This document shows, piece by piece, positions 13,111 through 26,489 of a stretch of DNA of 64,000 nucleotides. Below the pieces are notes generated by a model. The model was given only the letters and a program-made list of their open reading frames with translations. It had not been told where the DNA came from and ran no database searches. Position numbers and translations under genes: made by a program. The DNA lies in NCBI GenBank assembly GCA_037954325.1, contig JBBMNZ010000034.1:8631001-8695000 (forward strand). The letters run 5' to 3'. The stretch is from Fistularia commersonii. Its lineage: Eukaryota > Chordata > Actinopteri > Syngnathiformes > Fistulariidae. Positions within the stretch are counted from its first letter, which is position 1; every line of letters begins with the position of its first letter.

Positions 13111-14479
13111 TTTGTTTTTTTTTTGTAAGAAAGCTTTTACATTGGTTCACATTAGTCATTTATTCAAAAATGTAATGAAATGCAATGTTAAATGTCAACT
13201 TGTATTTCACACGGTGCCTTATACCTACGTGGAAATGTCTGTTCCGCTCCCTTGACGTAAACAATCATTAACTTGCATCATTTCCTGCATTCGGTGAGCA
13301 AAGGGATTTATTAACCGAAAAGAATGTCGCAGTGTTGACCGGTTGAGCTGAAACTGACCGCCGCCCGTACGGCAGGCGTCTCGTGTTCGGAGTTTATTTA
13401 TGGCTTAGGGCCTGCGTGTGGGGAAGATGGAAATGGGGAGAAAGCACAAAGAGGAGTAAATACCAGGTCCCAGGTGTGCACCCAATGCTGCCTATCAATT
13501 CTGACCCGGGGTAAAGGACAAACAAGCCAGATCAAATCTTGAGTCAGAGATTGAGGTTGCCCTGCTTGGCTAGTCACGTGGCAACGGTGCCGGCTAAAAT
13601 GAAAGGCTAAGTAAGGAAACCGTAGTCAAACATTAATCCAGGTGATATGTGGGAGTGTGAATTGAATCGCGACCTTGGGGGGGGGGGGGCGTATCACTCC
13701 TTATTCCATATTACAGCCAAATCTATGACAAGAGTTGTCCAGGAGGGAGAACATCAGCAGCATTCAAGTAGAAAGAATGGCAATATCTGAGGCTGTCTAT
13801 TATGTGACTCCTCATATCCACCCACTGTTCGGTCCAAGGCTGTCTGTGCTGCTAAGCTTTCGCATAGGGACTCTCTGTGATGCGGCAGCAGAGCTCTCAG
13901 TGCGGGGAGTGCGGCGCTGATGCCAAAGCCCTGTTATCCAAATCCGTCGGCACAGTCTCATTTAACAGATAAGAGGCTAATCTACGGGGTGGGCAGGAGA
14001 TGGACCCTCAAATACAAGGTCTCCCTTGTCGTGTGTGCATCCTTCTCCACATTCCCTGGAATGTGGAAAACCTTGTGCAGACAAACAAAAGCCCGAGGAT
14101 CTGTTTCTTTTTATCCCCCGGGGGCTCAGGAGTGTATACAATGTCAAGTACAATGGTTTTCTTCTATCTATATGCATAAAATGTGTTAATTCCTTTGCAT
14201 GTCGCTGCCATCTTTGAACAGCTAGTTCACAGTGTGCAAGTAGGTGCGAGGTGAACGTCGATAGCGGTTGAAGAAACGGTAATTGTAGAGTCACTCGCCG
14301 GTACCGTCGACACGTCCTTTTATGGAATATCAAAAACGCCGTCCGCAACGTCTGACTGTTGTATACTTGATAAACACCGTTTATTTTTATTGTGCTTCTG
14401 GTTCCCGAAGTCGGCCCCAAGCTCCTCGCTGCCTTGGACAAAAGCCTGGCCCACATTATTACATTTGATTTGTTATCAT

Positions 14480-14660
14480 GCCAGTTTGTGATGCATTTAT
14501 GTAACGAATGCAATTACTTGATACCAATGGCAGATTATGAGGACGAGTATTAATTGCAGCATAATTACATGTTGCTGAATTAGCAAGTGCTAAATTACTA
14601 TAAGGACCTTGCACGAATGGTTATTAGCACATTTTGCAGACAAGCTTGCACAATGTGTCT
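14480..14660. promoter_or_regulatory. Candidate conserved non-coding block
   Basis: Non-repetitive sequence with TTAATTGCAGCATAATTACA plus several further ATTA/TAAT cores and TTGCAT-like words. This composition is typical of developmental enhancers. Function and conservation are inferred only. Confidence 0.25.
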
Positions 14661-17600
14661 TAAATGTTTCCACAGGCATCCGCCTTTGGTTTTTGTTTGT
14701 TTTGTGTTTTTCTTTTTCTTTTCAATCATCAGACGCCGCTGATGTGATGCAGTTTGAAGTTACACGTGTATCCCTGATCAGACGTCGCTGTCTGTGGTCC
14801 TTTCTTTTCCTATTCCTTCAGTCTGCAGCCTACAGTTTCAAAATATTCAAAATAGTTGATCTTCCTGTGAAAGTACAAAATTATGCTCCAGCACAGATTT
14901 TATTACCCAGTTTACCACCACTATGCACTTTCAAGATCAAACACCGTTTGAAGGCACTCTTTACACCTGATACCTGAGAGTTACCAGATAACTCTGTCTC
15001 TAAAATTACCGAGAAGCACTTTGATGAGGTTTCTGGTCGAGAAGTTATCATTACGCCTGGCAAAGATGTATTTTACACTAGCTGAGTTGAAAAATTCAAA
15101 ACACACAAAACTCGCCCGCTACGTATTTTATCTCTACGTGGAACGTGCTTTCACTTTAACTCCTCGGACAGATACGCGTTCCTTTCCGCCCGTTTCTTTT
15201 TCAAGCGCGTGCAGGATTAGCTGAGAACCCCTAACTTGGAGCTGTTCTGTCCGTACGCTCGGGAACTTCATAACCTTACTTCGAAATTCATAAAACATTT
15301 TTTTTTTACATAACTAAACATGACAACCTGTTCGGGGATGACATAGGTTAAAAAAGCTCCAACTTTATAAGCTGCTCAAGGTCTGGACTATCCCGTGTCT
15401 CAGCCTCGGGGCAGATGAGCAGCTCGGATCCACAAATTCACACACAGACACAATTTAAGCTGATAAAGATGTTTCATCGTAGGGAGATTCACTCATGAAA
15501 ATATTATGATACATTTTATTTTGAATTCTTGTCATAATCCCGCCTGTATCCGTCTCGCTACACGCACACAGTATTTTTTTAGGGGTTTCTTCTTTGTCAC
15601 ACCTGAAATGAATGGCACAACTCCCCACACTTTCCATCATGTACTTATCCGATTGAGTTCCTGCCCGCAGGCTGTTTCCCATCACAACATCAGAAATCAT
15701 GCAGCCACAATGTTGTCCACATTGCACTTTTCTCTACACACCTGTGAATGACACAGTATCCTTTGGCCCGTTCCAGACATAGCCCGGAGCAACACCTCCC
15801 CTCACATCTGCCATGAGCTCATCTTTGCTTAAACAGACGATGAATGAAAGCCTCTGAAACCCCGAGCCCCGGCCGCTGCCTGGTTATTATTCCACACTAA
15901 CATATTCCGTTCGGCTACAAGATTGTTAAATATCACACCGGGAGCCCGGATGATAGGCATATTTTCAACATGAACAACTGAAACCAGAATTGGGGAGTAA
16001 ATGTTTTTCGGCATGCAGGCTGACGCTCGTTGTTTTCAGCAGGATTTGGCGCTGTAATGATTTCCGTCTTTGAATATCAATGTCGTCGCAGACCCACAAG
16101 GCTCTAAAACCGTGTCATCTAACGTCCTCTCTGAAAGTTTGGAGCGCAGGTTTTTCATGGCTGAGGGGCGTCATATTGTCCTGTACACAAATTATGTTTA
16201 GTCCTTACAGTCCCACCTACTTTATGTCAAAGGCTGACACCTCAAAGCTATATTTTTAGGCAGGAGATAGAGACCCTGAGCACCTGTGGCGGCGAGGGGA
16301 GACCTCATCACACCCCATTGCTCACACAGGCCTCATGACTTTTCCAATATTGTGAACAAGCAGATTAGTTTATGCAGAGTTATAGATGTGAGTCCGGGCT
16401 GTTTCTTCGCTTTGGTGCTTCAGGTTACACTGATGTTAGCTGAAAGGTGAGCGCATTCATAATTCACTCTCAGACCCATATTTTACCGCCCCCTTGCCAG
16501 GATATGACCTCCGCCCTCCTGACTCTGTAACCGCTCGACCGTCCCCGCGCCTCAGAAATGAGACGATGTAAGGACTTATGGAGATTACATTTGCATGTGA
16601 ATATGAGCAATCTTTCTTTTTTTTTTTTTTTGTCCCCCATTTGAGCGTCTTTGAATTTTCTTTTTGCTGTTTTAGATTATGCGATCTGAGGATTTAATTG
16701 GTTTGTACCGGCAGTGATAGCAAGATCGATGCATTCATTTTGATCTCATTGTTTTAACTGACAGTTAAAATGGGATAAAGGCCAAAAATGTCACAAAATG
16801 GGAACAAACACTCAGTAATGCAAAGTCTTGAGCTGAATAGAAAAACAGCAGGGCTGCAGCACTTGGAGTTTTTAAAAGTAAAAGCAGTTGCCTTTATCTC
16901 ATTAAAGTTCATTGTACTTTGTTTTTCCAAGCAAAATACATGTGAGAGGCTTTTGATAATGCAGTTTTTATGCAACACTTTGCTCTTTGGGATTGTTTCA
17001 TTTAAATATTGTATAAGCATCAAATGGAAATACTCAAGTAGAGTACAAGCATGTCAATATTGTGCGTAGGTAAACTTCATGAAAGAATGTAGCTTGCCAC
17101 TGCATCGCTGTAGATAAATGTACGCGCCACTGTGCAAAATGTACGCTTTGAGAAAAACAAAAAACTCGCTAAGTAGTTACTTTAACCTATGTCCCTGTCG
17201 GTTATTTAATCCCATTTTCCCCCCTTGTTTAGTTCATTTTATCAGCATATGTAGTATTTACTTTTGTTTTCACTGTTGCTACAACATGATATGGGGAGAG
17301 ATGGCAATGCATTATTATTTTACACTTTATGCAAAAAAAAAGAAAAAAAAAGAAAAATAAATAACGTAGTAGCTGTTATTTTCAGCAAATTGGATATTTT
17401 TCTGTTAAATACATTAGAGTCCTTATACTTTACAATATTAACCTATTTATATTCCAACTCTATTACAAACAAATGTCTCTTTGCCTCCAGTGTTTAATTT
17501 ACACTCTCGTTTCAAAGGAGAGCCATACATCTTCGAACTAATACGGAAAATGTGATTTCTAATATCCGTTGTACATCATCATCCTGAATCTAAATGCAAA

Positions 17601-18235
17601 TGTTTGGCTCAGTGGCAAACACGGTGCCGGAGTTCATTCTGCCTTTCAGCATTTGATTCGTGGGCTTTTTTTTTCTTTTTTTTTTTTGTCACGCTGATTC
17701 CACAAGAAACTCAGACAATGACACACCTGCCACGTCTCGTCTTTTTGGAAACCACAAAAGCAATTACGTCGGAGGATGTAGAGGAAACATATTCAACACA
17801 TGATAAATAGAAATCAAAAAACAAATGTCCGAATCCAAAAAGCGAAGCGTCTATCTCGAGGGGAATCGGAATCCGGCGCAGCTGCAGCTCGAGCTGCAAA
17901 AAGTAACTTTTACTAGAGGTGAGACCGCGGCGCATTCGCAGGAGGCGAACGTGCCGCGTACGAGTCGCCTTTGCCCCCCTCTGTCGTCAATCAGCATTTG
18001 TCAGGTCAAAGTAAAGAGATACCATGAAATCCAATGGAGAGAATGTTAAGCCATGTTTGTTTGTGCGTGAGAGTTTTTGAGAGGAGAAGAGAGACATCCC
18101 ATGGCTGAGTGATTATAGTTGTTGCCCTGGTGTCATCTCTCATTTTTTCAGTGCCATTTAGTATGAGAGGTATTTGCTGAGCTTGAATGCTCTCAGACAA
18201 GCAGGGATGACATGCATTGTGTTTGCCAAAACTAA

Positions 18236-18262
18236 TGTGTGTGTGTGGGTGTGTGTGTGTGT
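18236..18262. repeat. (GT)n microsatellite
   Basis: Imperfect GT tract followed by a G-rich stretch, seen directly. Confidence 0.85.
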
Positions 18263-19015
18263 CGGTGGGGGGGGTCCTATTTCAGTGCAAGCAATGCCTT
18301 TGTTATTTGACTGTTTGATTTCTAGCTCTGTTTGATTTTTCAAAATGATGACGTTACAAAGAAAACACAAGCGGGCAACCCGTGCTTAAACAAACAATTC
18401 AATTAGAAATGATCACAGTTGGGTTGCGAGCTCGCAGCGTGCGCTTATCTTATATGAGCAAAGTTGTTCTCTAAATTCCCGCCTTATTTGACGGGTGAAA
18501 CCGTTTAACTGGTAGAGGTTGAAGCACGTGGTTGGCATGGATGGCGGCGTTCCCGAGCCTATTTGGGCGCATCTGCAGCGGCTCCGTGTCAAGAACCGTC
18601 ACCCGCGCTAATATATCACAAGACCGTCATTAAATGTTTTTGTTGCAAATAGAAGTTCTCCTTTTCGGAGAGCAGAAGGCGCTTCGCCCGCAACGCCGCG
18701 ACACGCCGTTCGGCCGTGGAGAGGAGGATGTGACCTGGTGTGATTGGTTTTTCGGTTTACCCTTGCCTCCACTCTGTATAACACTGTCATCATTTTTTTT
18801 TTCTTTTTTATTTTAATTGAGAATATAAATCAAACTGCAGCCGGGCTCAGCGACTGCAGAGCTGAGCGTTGATCACGTCCCAGCGGTGTATTACTGATGG
18901 AGAGACACTTCCAGGTGACAGGTAGGTCACATCCGATTGTCTGCCTTTGCTTTTTTTTTTTTTTTTTTTTTTTCAGGAGCCGCATCCCCGTGACTGATGC
19001 CACAGAAGCAGCGTG

Positions 19016-19037
19016 ACACACACACACACACACACAC
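19016..19037. repeat. (AC)n microsatellite
   Basis: About 11 AC units, directly visible, just after a T23-type run near 18951-18973. Confidence 0.9.
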
Positions 19038-19599
19038 CCCTGGCGGCAGATGGATTTTACCGTGGAAGGAGGCGCGGTATGATGGATATGAAATCACACA
19101 GCGCCCCCTGCTGTCCGTGACTCCACATGACACTCTGTCACCGGCCAGCTGCAGGTACTTCAGTCAAGTGTTTGCCATCATGTATGAACTCCAAGAAGTT
19201 AGCCTGCAAACATATCATTACTGCAGTGGAATGAATTGTTATCATAACTGTATTAGCCTGAGGTTTCCTTACTTCTTCTTGTTTTGGCTTTTTTTTTTTT
19301 TTTTGCACCGAAATTGGTTTGAAAGACACGGGGAGGAGCGACGAAGCCCGTCGTCACATTGTTTACATCTTGTCAACGTGGAACATTGGTCGAACTTAGA
19401 GTTACTAATACTATTAAACATCAATTTGATCTTTCCTAGTCACCAACTCTTAGCTTAGCAAGTAGTGATTTAGCAACTCTTATGCTCTGCACTAAAACAT
19501 GTGCCACCTGTAATCGTTCTCTTCTTAGATAGCTAAGACCTCCGAGAAGGTGTTTTCTAGAGAAATGTACAGTATATTTCCATTCTTGTTAAGAAGTGA

Positions 19600-20060
19600 A
19601 TGCCAGCGTGAAAGCAATTAGCCAATTCGGAATAATGATGCTGAATCCACGCAGCTGTTTCTCGGTGAAATCCGCAGAGAATGAGTCGTCACTGTGGCTT
19701 TTGTCGAGAAAGGAACAAACTAATCGGCTGTAATTGATTGCAGTGTCAAACAACGTATAAAAAGGTGAGAAAGCATTTGTTTGAACGGAAAGCTTTGATT
19801 CACCTTCGCTAAGTGTAAATGGCGAGAGGAACCTTGGTCTCCATTTGTGATTTCATTTCCAATTAACTTGAAGACTATAGTCATTTTTCTCTAAATTGAA
19901 TAAAAAGGATCCCCTCTGTTGGAAACGTGAGCGCCGAACGCCTCCACTCGACAAATCTTTCAAATCGTGTCAGTAAATATTTGAGAATATTATGCATGAA
20001 CAAGGTATTAAGCGGGAATTATAATTAACATCTGCAGTTCTTCAAGTAATTTAAAAAATG
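19600..20060. promoter_or_regulatory. Candidate conserved non-coding block
   Basis: A long stretch free of simple repeats with words such as AGCAATTAGCCAATTCGG, TAATTGATTG, ATTATGCATGAA and TTATAATTAACA. Density of TAAT cores and an Octamer-like ATGCAT is high. Regulatory role is inference. Confidence 0.25.
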
Positions 20061-20879
20061 AATTTATATTTAATATTTATACTTAGAGAACCAGAGCCAG
20101 AATACTGATTTAACAGTTATCTGGGAGAAACAAATGCTTCACCATATAAGCATGTGTTCTGTTCTAAACTGTAATTGGTTTAGTGATTTAATCAGAATAT
20201 GGTTTGGATCAAACTTGATATTGATTGCTTTCTATCAGCTGTAATACGATGAATGATTCATAAGGTAATTATTGTACTACAACAGGGAATAAATGATTGT
20301 GTTAAAATGAAATAGTATGCATAATTTACTACTCAAACAATTGCCATTTAATAAACCATTGTGTCATTATTTCAGAATAAAAGAGCTGCTGGATAAAGTC
20401 TGAAAAACTACCAAAAGTGTCCGTCCCATTTGGACCAGTCTTTCCCTGAGACTGATACTAATTACTTTATGTTCCTCATTAGCGTGTAGAAAAAAAAATG
20501 TCATCATGCATAAGGAAACAAAGAAGTGTGGGCTTTATTTTTACGTGACATAAAAGAGTAATATCAAATATTATTAGGCAGATTGACTCAAAGCAATCCC
20601 AGCTGAGACCGGGAGAGGGAGGCTTCACATCAGTGAATGAATGAGGAAATGAATGAATCATTTATCAGTTAAACAATTGTGATTATGACAAAGAGGAGCT
20701 ACATTTAGCATGAAAGGCTATTATAACTATGATCACAGTCCTTGTAAACCTATTTTCCTTTCAATAAGCAATTGATTAACCAGCTAAACGTTGCAGCTGC
20801 ACTTGTATCGAATGCTCCAAAGTAAAAAAAAAAAAAAAATTTCCTGGTTCCTGTGTATTTTCATAATGTTTGTGGAAAA

Positions 20880-21090
20880 AGAAAAAAGTCTCAAATAAGC
20901 CCAGCTAATTACTAAGCGGGATGGATTCTGGGAAATTAATAGCAACGACGGTTCCCTCCGGGTGGAAGAAAGAAACCGGGCATCTCGAAGTGTGTATTTG
21001 TGGGCTGCAAATTGGTTAGATGTGCTTTAATTTCCAACGCTAACTTGATGTAATGGATTATAGAGGCAGCCATAAAAATGCTAATCATTT
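20880..21090. promoter_or_regulatory. Candidate conserved non-coding block upstream of pcbp4 exon 1
   Basis: Complex sequence with CAGCTAATTACTAAG, GGGAAATTAATAGC, TTTAATTTCC and GCTAATCATTTAT, about 1 kb upstream of the proposed pcbp4 first exon. It could be a promoter-proximal enhancer. Confidence 0.25.
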
Positions 21091-21751
21091 ATATTAAGTC
21101 GCATATGCCAACTGTCCGCCTCGCGTGGCCGTGTTCTGTGAGTAAGAGGCACCTGAGCAACAGCTGAGATCATGGTGAACAAATGCCCGTGCTGTGTCGT
21201 CATCTCCGCAGGGGGGGCAATAAGGTCTTCAGATTTCCGTCCAGCGCATTTGTTTGGACGTCCACGGGAGAAAAATAAGGAAAACAAAACAGACGCGGAC
21301 GTAATATACTTTGACTTCTGTATAAATCTTAAGGGCCTGCGACAAAATCTAATTCCAGGCTTTGCACCGGAAGAGGCAGGAAGATTTATTGGACGAATAA
21401 GGGTCTGGATTGCTGCACACATGGCTGCTTGAACATGGGCCTTCTGTCTGAGATTTATTAGCGACAGAGTCACGGCTGCAATGCGCATGTGCGGCCGCTA
21501 GATGGCGCTGTTTCACAGATTCCAGTCCAACCCCCCACGAAACTTCAAACAGATTATTCTGATCAGGTTAATCGGTTATAATCTGTTGATATTAGAAATC
21601 GACCCGCGATCTGGACTCGACGTAGTCGAAGAATGACGTTGAAAACGCCAAGACACCCGAAGCCGCCGAAAATCTGTGGGAAAAGTTCACAGATGTGGAT
21701 GATTTTTCTATTTTTTAAGCACAACGCATAGAGTTGTGTATTTTTGTTTTG

Positions 21752-21764
21752 CCCCCCCCCCCCC
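21752..21764. repeat. C13 homopolymer
   Basis: Thirteen consecutive C bases on the plus strand just upstream of the proposed pcbp4 promoter. Confidence 0.9.
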
Positions 21765-21829
21765 TGCCGCTGCACGCAGAACACGTCCAGATTTTTCCTT
21801 TTTTTTTTAAGTCATTCGGTGATTCAACC

Positions 21830-22217
21830 GGAGTGCAGAAGCTGACCGATCGTGAATGTGCAAATTAATTTCCCTCCCAGCAGAGGTCCTGTGAGGACAG
21901 GCGGATCACTGCACGCCGACTGGCGACTGAGGGTGTGTGTTTGTGTGTGTGTGTGTGTTTGTGCGTGTGTATATGTGTGTGTGGATGCGCACTGGAAGGC
22001 TCCGGGGCAGCTGAGCCATTTTACGCAGAGAGCCCCCGACCCTCCGCTGCTGCGGGCTGCCTCCGCTGCTGCTGATCCGGGTGAAGTGTCGCCTCTCCCC
22101 CTCCTCCGCTGCACGTCCGAACCTCTGGACTCTATATGGATACAAATCTCGAGTAACGCACGTCCATGGGGATACTTTAGAGGGAGCGGCAGGTTTCGAC
22201 CATTTACATGAAAACAG
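21830..22217 (+). other. pcbp4: Probable pcbp4 promoter and untranslated exon 1
   Basis: GC- and CpG-rich sequence ending at a strong donor, GAAAACAG|GTAAGAGG (exon edge 22217), upstream of and on the same strand as the coding exons. The transcription start cannot be fixed; a CTATATGG word at about 22131 is a weak TATA candidate. The region includes a (GT)n tract (21930-21983) and a short upstream frame: ATG at 22208 reads into exon 2 and stops after six codons if exon 2 begins at 34149. Assignment to pcbp4 rests on strand, position and donor quality. Confidence 0.5.
21930..21983. repeat. (GT)n microsatellite in probable pcbp4 leader region
   Basis: Interrupted GT tract with TTTGTG and GTATATGTG variants. 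If the first exon begins upstream of it, it would be transcribed in the 5' UTR. Confidence 0.85.
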
Positions 22218-22959
22218 GTAAGAGGTTGTTTTTTTTTTCCCTCCCTTTATTGCGTGTTCCACATCCACCAACTGGCTCCAAAGAGGTGCCTTCTCCCCCC
22301 TGTAATGTGTCAACGCATGAAAAACAGGGTGGTGGGGGGGTTTGTGGTGGTGGGGGGGGGGGTCACATATGTGGCGTTAAAAACTGAAATGAACGCATTT
22401 GAACTGATGGGGTGACTTGGATGCTTCTGCGTGGGGATCGTTTTGCCGGGTTCACGCGTGGAAGCTCGGATTCGTAAAGCCGGATCGGGGCTGTTAAATC
22501 CAGCAGAAAGTGTCCAGATGAGCGGGGGCTCCGAGGGGTCGGTCGTGGGGGTGGGGAGGGGGACAATCGGAGCCTTGTGTGTGGACAGTCCTATGATAAT
22601 GGGACTTGGTCGTCCAGGCCGGTCTGCAAAACAAAGGTCTTTCTCAACAAGTCCGGAGCCGTGGGCGCCCGGCTGGTGCTGAGGCAGCGAGTGCATGTGA
22701 CAGCACCATTATTCACCACGACGCCTAATTGCATTTGTCTTATTCTGGATTGAAGAAAGAAAACTGTCTTGATTAGCTGACCCAACAAAAACTGATGTAC
22801 AGTGACACGAATTCTGCCACATAGCGTTTCCATTATACTTGCCAAAGTATGATAAAATCACTGTGAGTCGAATATAGTCATGTCGCACATTACTAAAGGA
22901 GACACATACATGTCATGTTTATTTGTGCCCTGGCCGCCAGATATTCCAACTTGATTTTA

Positions 22960-23076
22960 TAATTTTATTTTATTTTATTTTATTTTATTTTATTTTATTT
23001 TATTTTATTTAATAATTTTTATTTTATTTTATTTTATTTTATTTTATTTCATTTTATTATTCTAGTTTAATTTTAT
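22960..23076. repeat. (TTTTA)n microsatellite
   Basis: Long ATTTT pentanucleotide array with a few interruptions, seen directly. It is followed closely by an (ATT)n tract at about 23118-23178. Confidence 0.9.
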
Positions 23077-23117
23077 TTTATCCTGTCTGTCAAATTAACC
23101 AGATTATATTGTTATAT

Positions 23118-23178
23118 ATATTTATTATTATTATTATTATTATTATTGTTGTTATTGTTATTATCACTATTATTATTA
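23118..23178. repeat. (ATT)n microsatellite
   Basis: Trinucleotide ATT array with GTT interruptions, directly visible. Confidence 0.85.
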
Positions 23179-25999
23179 TTTTCAAAATCATGCATTTATA
23201 GCCTTTTTTACATCAACCTAGTTGCTGGTTTCAGGCGGTTGTTTTTTTTTTTTTTTTTCGTTGTGAGAGCATCTGATCTGTTTTATAACCAACCTCTGGT
23301 ACATTTTGCCCATAATGTGTGCACGTCCGGGGTCGAAGGAGAGAATCGGTCTCCAGTTGGCATGAAGGTTTTTAAAGGATGGTACGAATTCTCGATTTGA
23401 ATTTAAACATCACATCATTTGCTCCCCCGCCCCCATTCCTCCCCACATCCCACAAATGACAAGGTTTTCTCTTTTAGTCCTCCATAAATATTTCATACAG
23501 TAATGGCGCCTGAGCCCCGTTTTGCAATATCTAAATGTAGGTTAAGAGAGCCCAGAATGCTTTATTTGATCATCCCAAGAAAACATCTCATTTCACGGGC
23601 CATTATTTAGCTGAAAAAAAAAAAAAAATGCGTGTGCAGCCGGCTTCCTTTGAGGATGGGCTTCTGGGTCGTGCAAACACACCAGGCCCGGATGCCGTCC
23701 GCCTTCAGACCCTCCCGCTAAACAGAATCGGTAAAACAACATCTGGAAAGGGACCGGCCGATTGATTCGGCGAACGACGATCCTCGCCGCCTGCCTGGAG
23801 ACGCTCATGAATTTTGCACGGTGAAAATGTGCTTAAACAAAAGTGGAGAGAACTAGGACACAATTGGAGAATTGCACGTAATCCAGGGAGGCGCTGTAAG
23901 CATTTTGGGACCGTATCAATCGGATGTAATGCGCGTTATTGCGTTTTTTGTATGAGAATTCGAGCAAACCGATTGTTTATTTTCACCGACACGCGTCGAT
24001 CGATGAACGGGAGAGAGGTTTTCTGCGTTTATGGAGTAGGAAGAGCTCCAAATACACACTATCTGCGCTCGAAAAGGGAAACAAAAAAGCAGCGCATACA
24101 ATTTGGCATCTCTAGGAGGGACTCCAGGGGCACACAGCCAGGCCATCATGTAATGCTTAGCCCCGGTCCAAATGCAATTCCTTAATGCACTTTGAGAGTC
24201 GAAGATCTAATAAGAAGTGGAAGAGCATCTTCAATAATGAAACCCCACCTGCATCTCTGCTGCAGAGCGAGGGCTGGGGCTGAGAGCCTTCATAAATAAC
24301 AGAAGCCAGACCTGACACGTGCTGCTCCGACGTCTGGGAACTGCCAATAATCCTTCTCATCCACTAAAATGCTGCTCTTGCAGACCAAAAAGGGGGGGGT
24401 GGGGGGGGTTGGACAGGCACCTTTCTCAGTTTTAGTTTGCAGTCATCAAATAAATGCTGCCCGGCGCAGCAGCTCTACTCTATTAAACACTTCTGCGGAC
24501 AGAAATCATGGATATTCAATCACCTTTATCTGACGAGGAGAAAACAAGCGAGACCCTCGCGGATCATTTAGTCCCTTTGACAGAATCGTGTTCACAGCTC
24601 GAGCGTCTCCGGCTGCTGGGAGAATTTATTTTTTCCCCCGTCTTGATTGTGTACGTCTTAATCAATAGCAAATCATCTCCCCACATAAACACGGAGACGG
24701 CTGTAGTACGTGTGATTTTTACGAGGCGCGCCCGTCCTCGCTCGGCAATTAATACAGATGCCGTCATCACGGGGGGGGGGGGATTGTTGTGTTTCTCCCA
24801 CAATATTTCAGAGAGATACCTCGAAGCAATTAACCTGCGTTTCCGCAATCACGCGGCGCTCGTAACTGTTCAATAACAGCGGGCTCTCGGGGCCCGGCGC
24901 CCTTCCTCGCGCCACGTCGTCGTCGGTTAAAACCCACGTTCGTCTCCTTCCGTGGCCTCTTGATTTAGCACGCTAACCGTGGCTTTCACAGGACGGGGAT
25001 GAAATCCAGTCACATGAAAACACGGATGCACGGCGTTGGCCTGGATGCAAACAAATACTGTAGATTCCTTTGTCACGGTCCTTCTTGTTCCGTCATGAAG
25101 GGAGTCTTTCTCCTGACGCAGAATGTGACCCTCTCTGCCGTTCTTAAGACCGTCCCACCGGCTGATAGAGCTGCAGGCTGTCCCCGCCATGAAAAGATAG
25201 CTCTGTGTCGAGATCCGGGCGATTGACCCAGCAGGCCCCATGACTCTCCTGTTGTGTCTTGTAGACGCTCACGAGTGTGATTTATTTAGTTCAGAAGTTG
25301 CCCTCAAAGAAGCGCTTTCATGGAGTCCGTAGAAAGAAACCGGAGATATAATGCTATTTGTATGAAGGTATACCTTTCAAAGTGAGTAAGTGCGGTTTAT
25401 TGCGCAAATAAGCCCAAACGCTGCCTTCGTGACAGTAATCGGCTTTTCCCCGCCGCACACCAAATTGAGGTTTTCTTTCAATTGGCCATCTGCATGTGTG
25501 TGTGTGTGTGTGTCTTTTTGTACGCTACCAAGAAGGAGAGAAGCTTTTTATCACCCCCTTCAGCTGCCGAGTGCCTGAAATATTTAACAGGGACCGCACT
25601 ATTTTTGGGTTTGCGCTGGGTTTGTTGTGGAGCTTATGTAATATCAATGTGCACGGCGCTGTTGTGCACCCAATGATACACCTTTAAGTCTAGAGCCCGG
25701 CGATGGCGCACTCTGCTCATCACGAGGAGGACCCGTGCACTCTTCCAACACCGATTCGTTTAACTGCCGCTTTTATACACTGCCTTAGACGTTCAAGGAG
25801 AAGGACCAGCGCACATCTTCTCAGGTTTCTTGCTTCTTTGAGATATTGATCCGGTCCTCTCCCTTGCCTCCGACCGCCCCCCATTACCTCTCTCTCAATC
25901 TAACTCCCCGCTCTCCTCCTTCTCTTCTCCGCGCCTCTCCTCTCTCCTCCTCTCCTCTCCGAGGTGTCAGATTCTCTGACTCATGATCTTGGGTGGAGG

Positions 26000-26200
26000 A
26001 TGGGGAGGAAAGCCGGGATGAAAGAGCGCAAGGAAAGTCATTTAGCAGATACAGCGAGTGACCTTCATCCAGTGAGAGGGATGGGATAAAAGCCGGAGTT
26101 AATACCCTGCCAAAATGTATTCTTCACCATGCCAAAAAACATTCAAAATGATATATGGCCTTAATAGAAGTGCTCTAATAATAAGAAACATGCCACTGTA
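26000..26200. promoter_or_regulatory. Candidate intronic conserved block
   Basis: Non-repetitive stretch containing TGACTCATGATC (AP-1/Maf-like TGACTCA), AAAGTCATTTAGCAG and TTCAAAATGATATATGGCC. It lies in pcbp4 intron 1. Enhancer role is speculative. Confidence 0.2.
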
Positions 26201-26489
26201 AGTCAAGGCGAAGCAAATGACCAGAAAATGCCGGCGCCGAACCCGGCAGGATAAACAGTCCCGAGTCAAACCGCACGCGGAACGGACACGGTACCGCAGA
26301 TCCCGGTGGCCGTTTTTTAAAATTTCTTTATTTACTTTATTTATTTTGCCGGTGGATACGCATCTGCGGTCAGGAATGCTTAATGACGCGCGCGCCGGAT
26401 CGGGGCCGCTACGTCCTAATGCTAACTAACGCCGGCGTAACACGGGGCTGAGAGACGGGGGACCACTTGGGAGGCGACAATTGAAGGGT

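Larger units (their letters stand above)
8721..21830. other. Intergenic region between divergent dag1 and pcbp4
   Basis: About 13 kb in which I see no credible gene. It contains microsatellites (11557-11582, 18236-18262, 19016-19037), homopolymer runs, a dispersed-repeat fragment (12995-13110) and a C13 run (21752-21764). It also has several non-repetitive AT-rich blocks with many TAAT cores (listed separately) that could be regulatory. The open reading frames here lack protein-like composition or splice-site support. Confidence 0.6.

Noticed and set aside
13977..14513. 178-codon open frame on the minus strand
   Set aside because: No recognisable domain, protein-like composition or splice context. 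It overlaps the TAAT-rich non-coding block, and the length is within chance for a 64-kb window.
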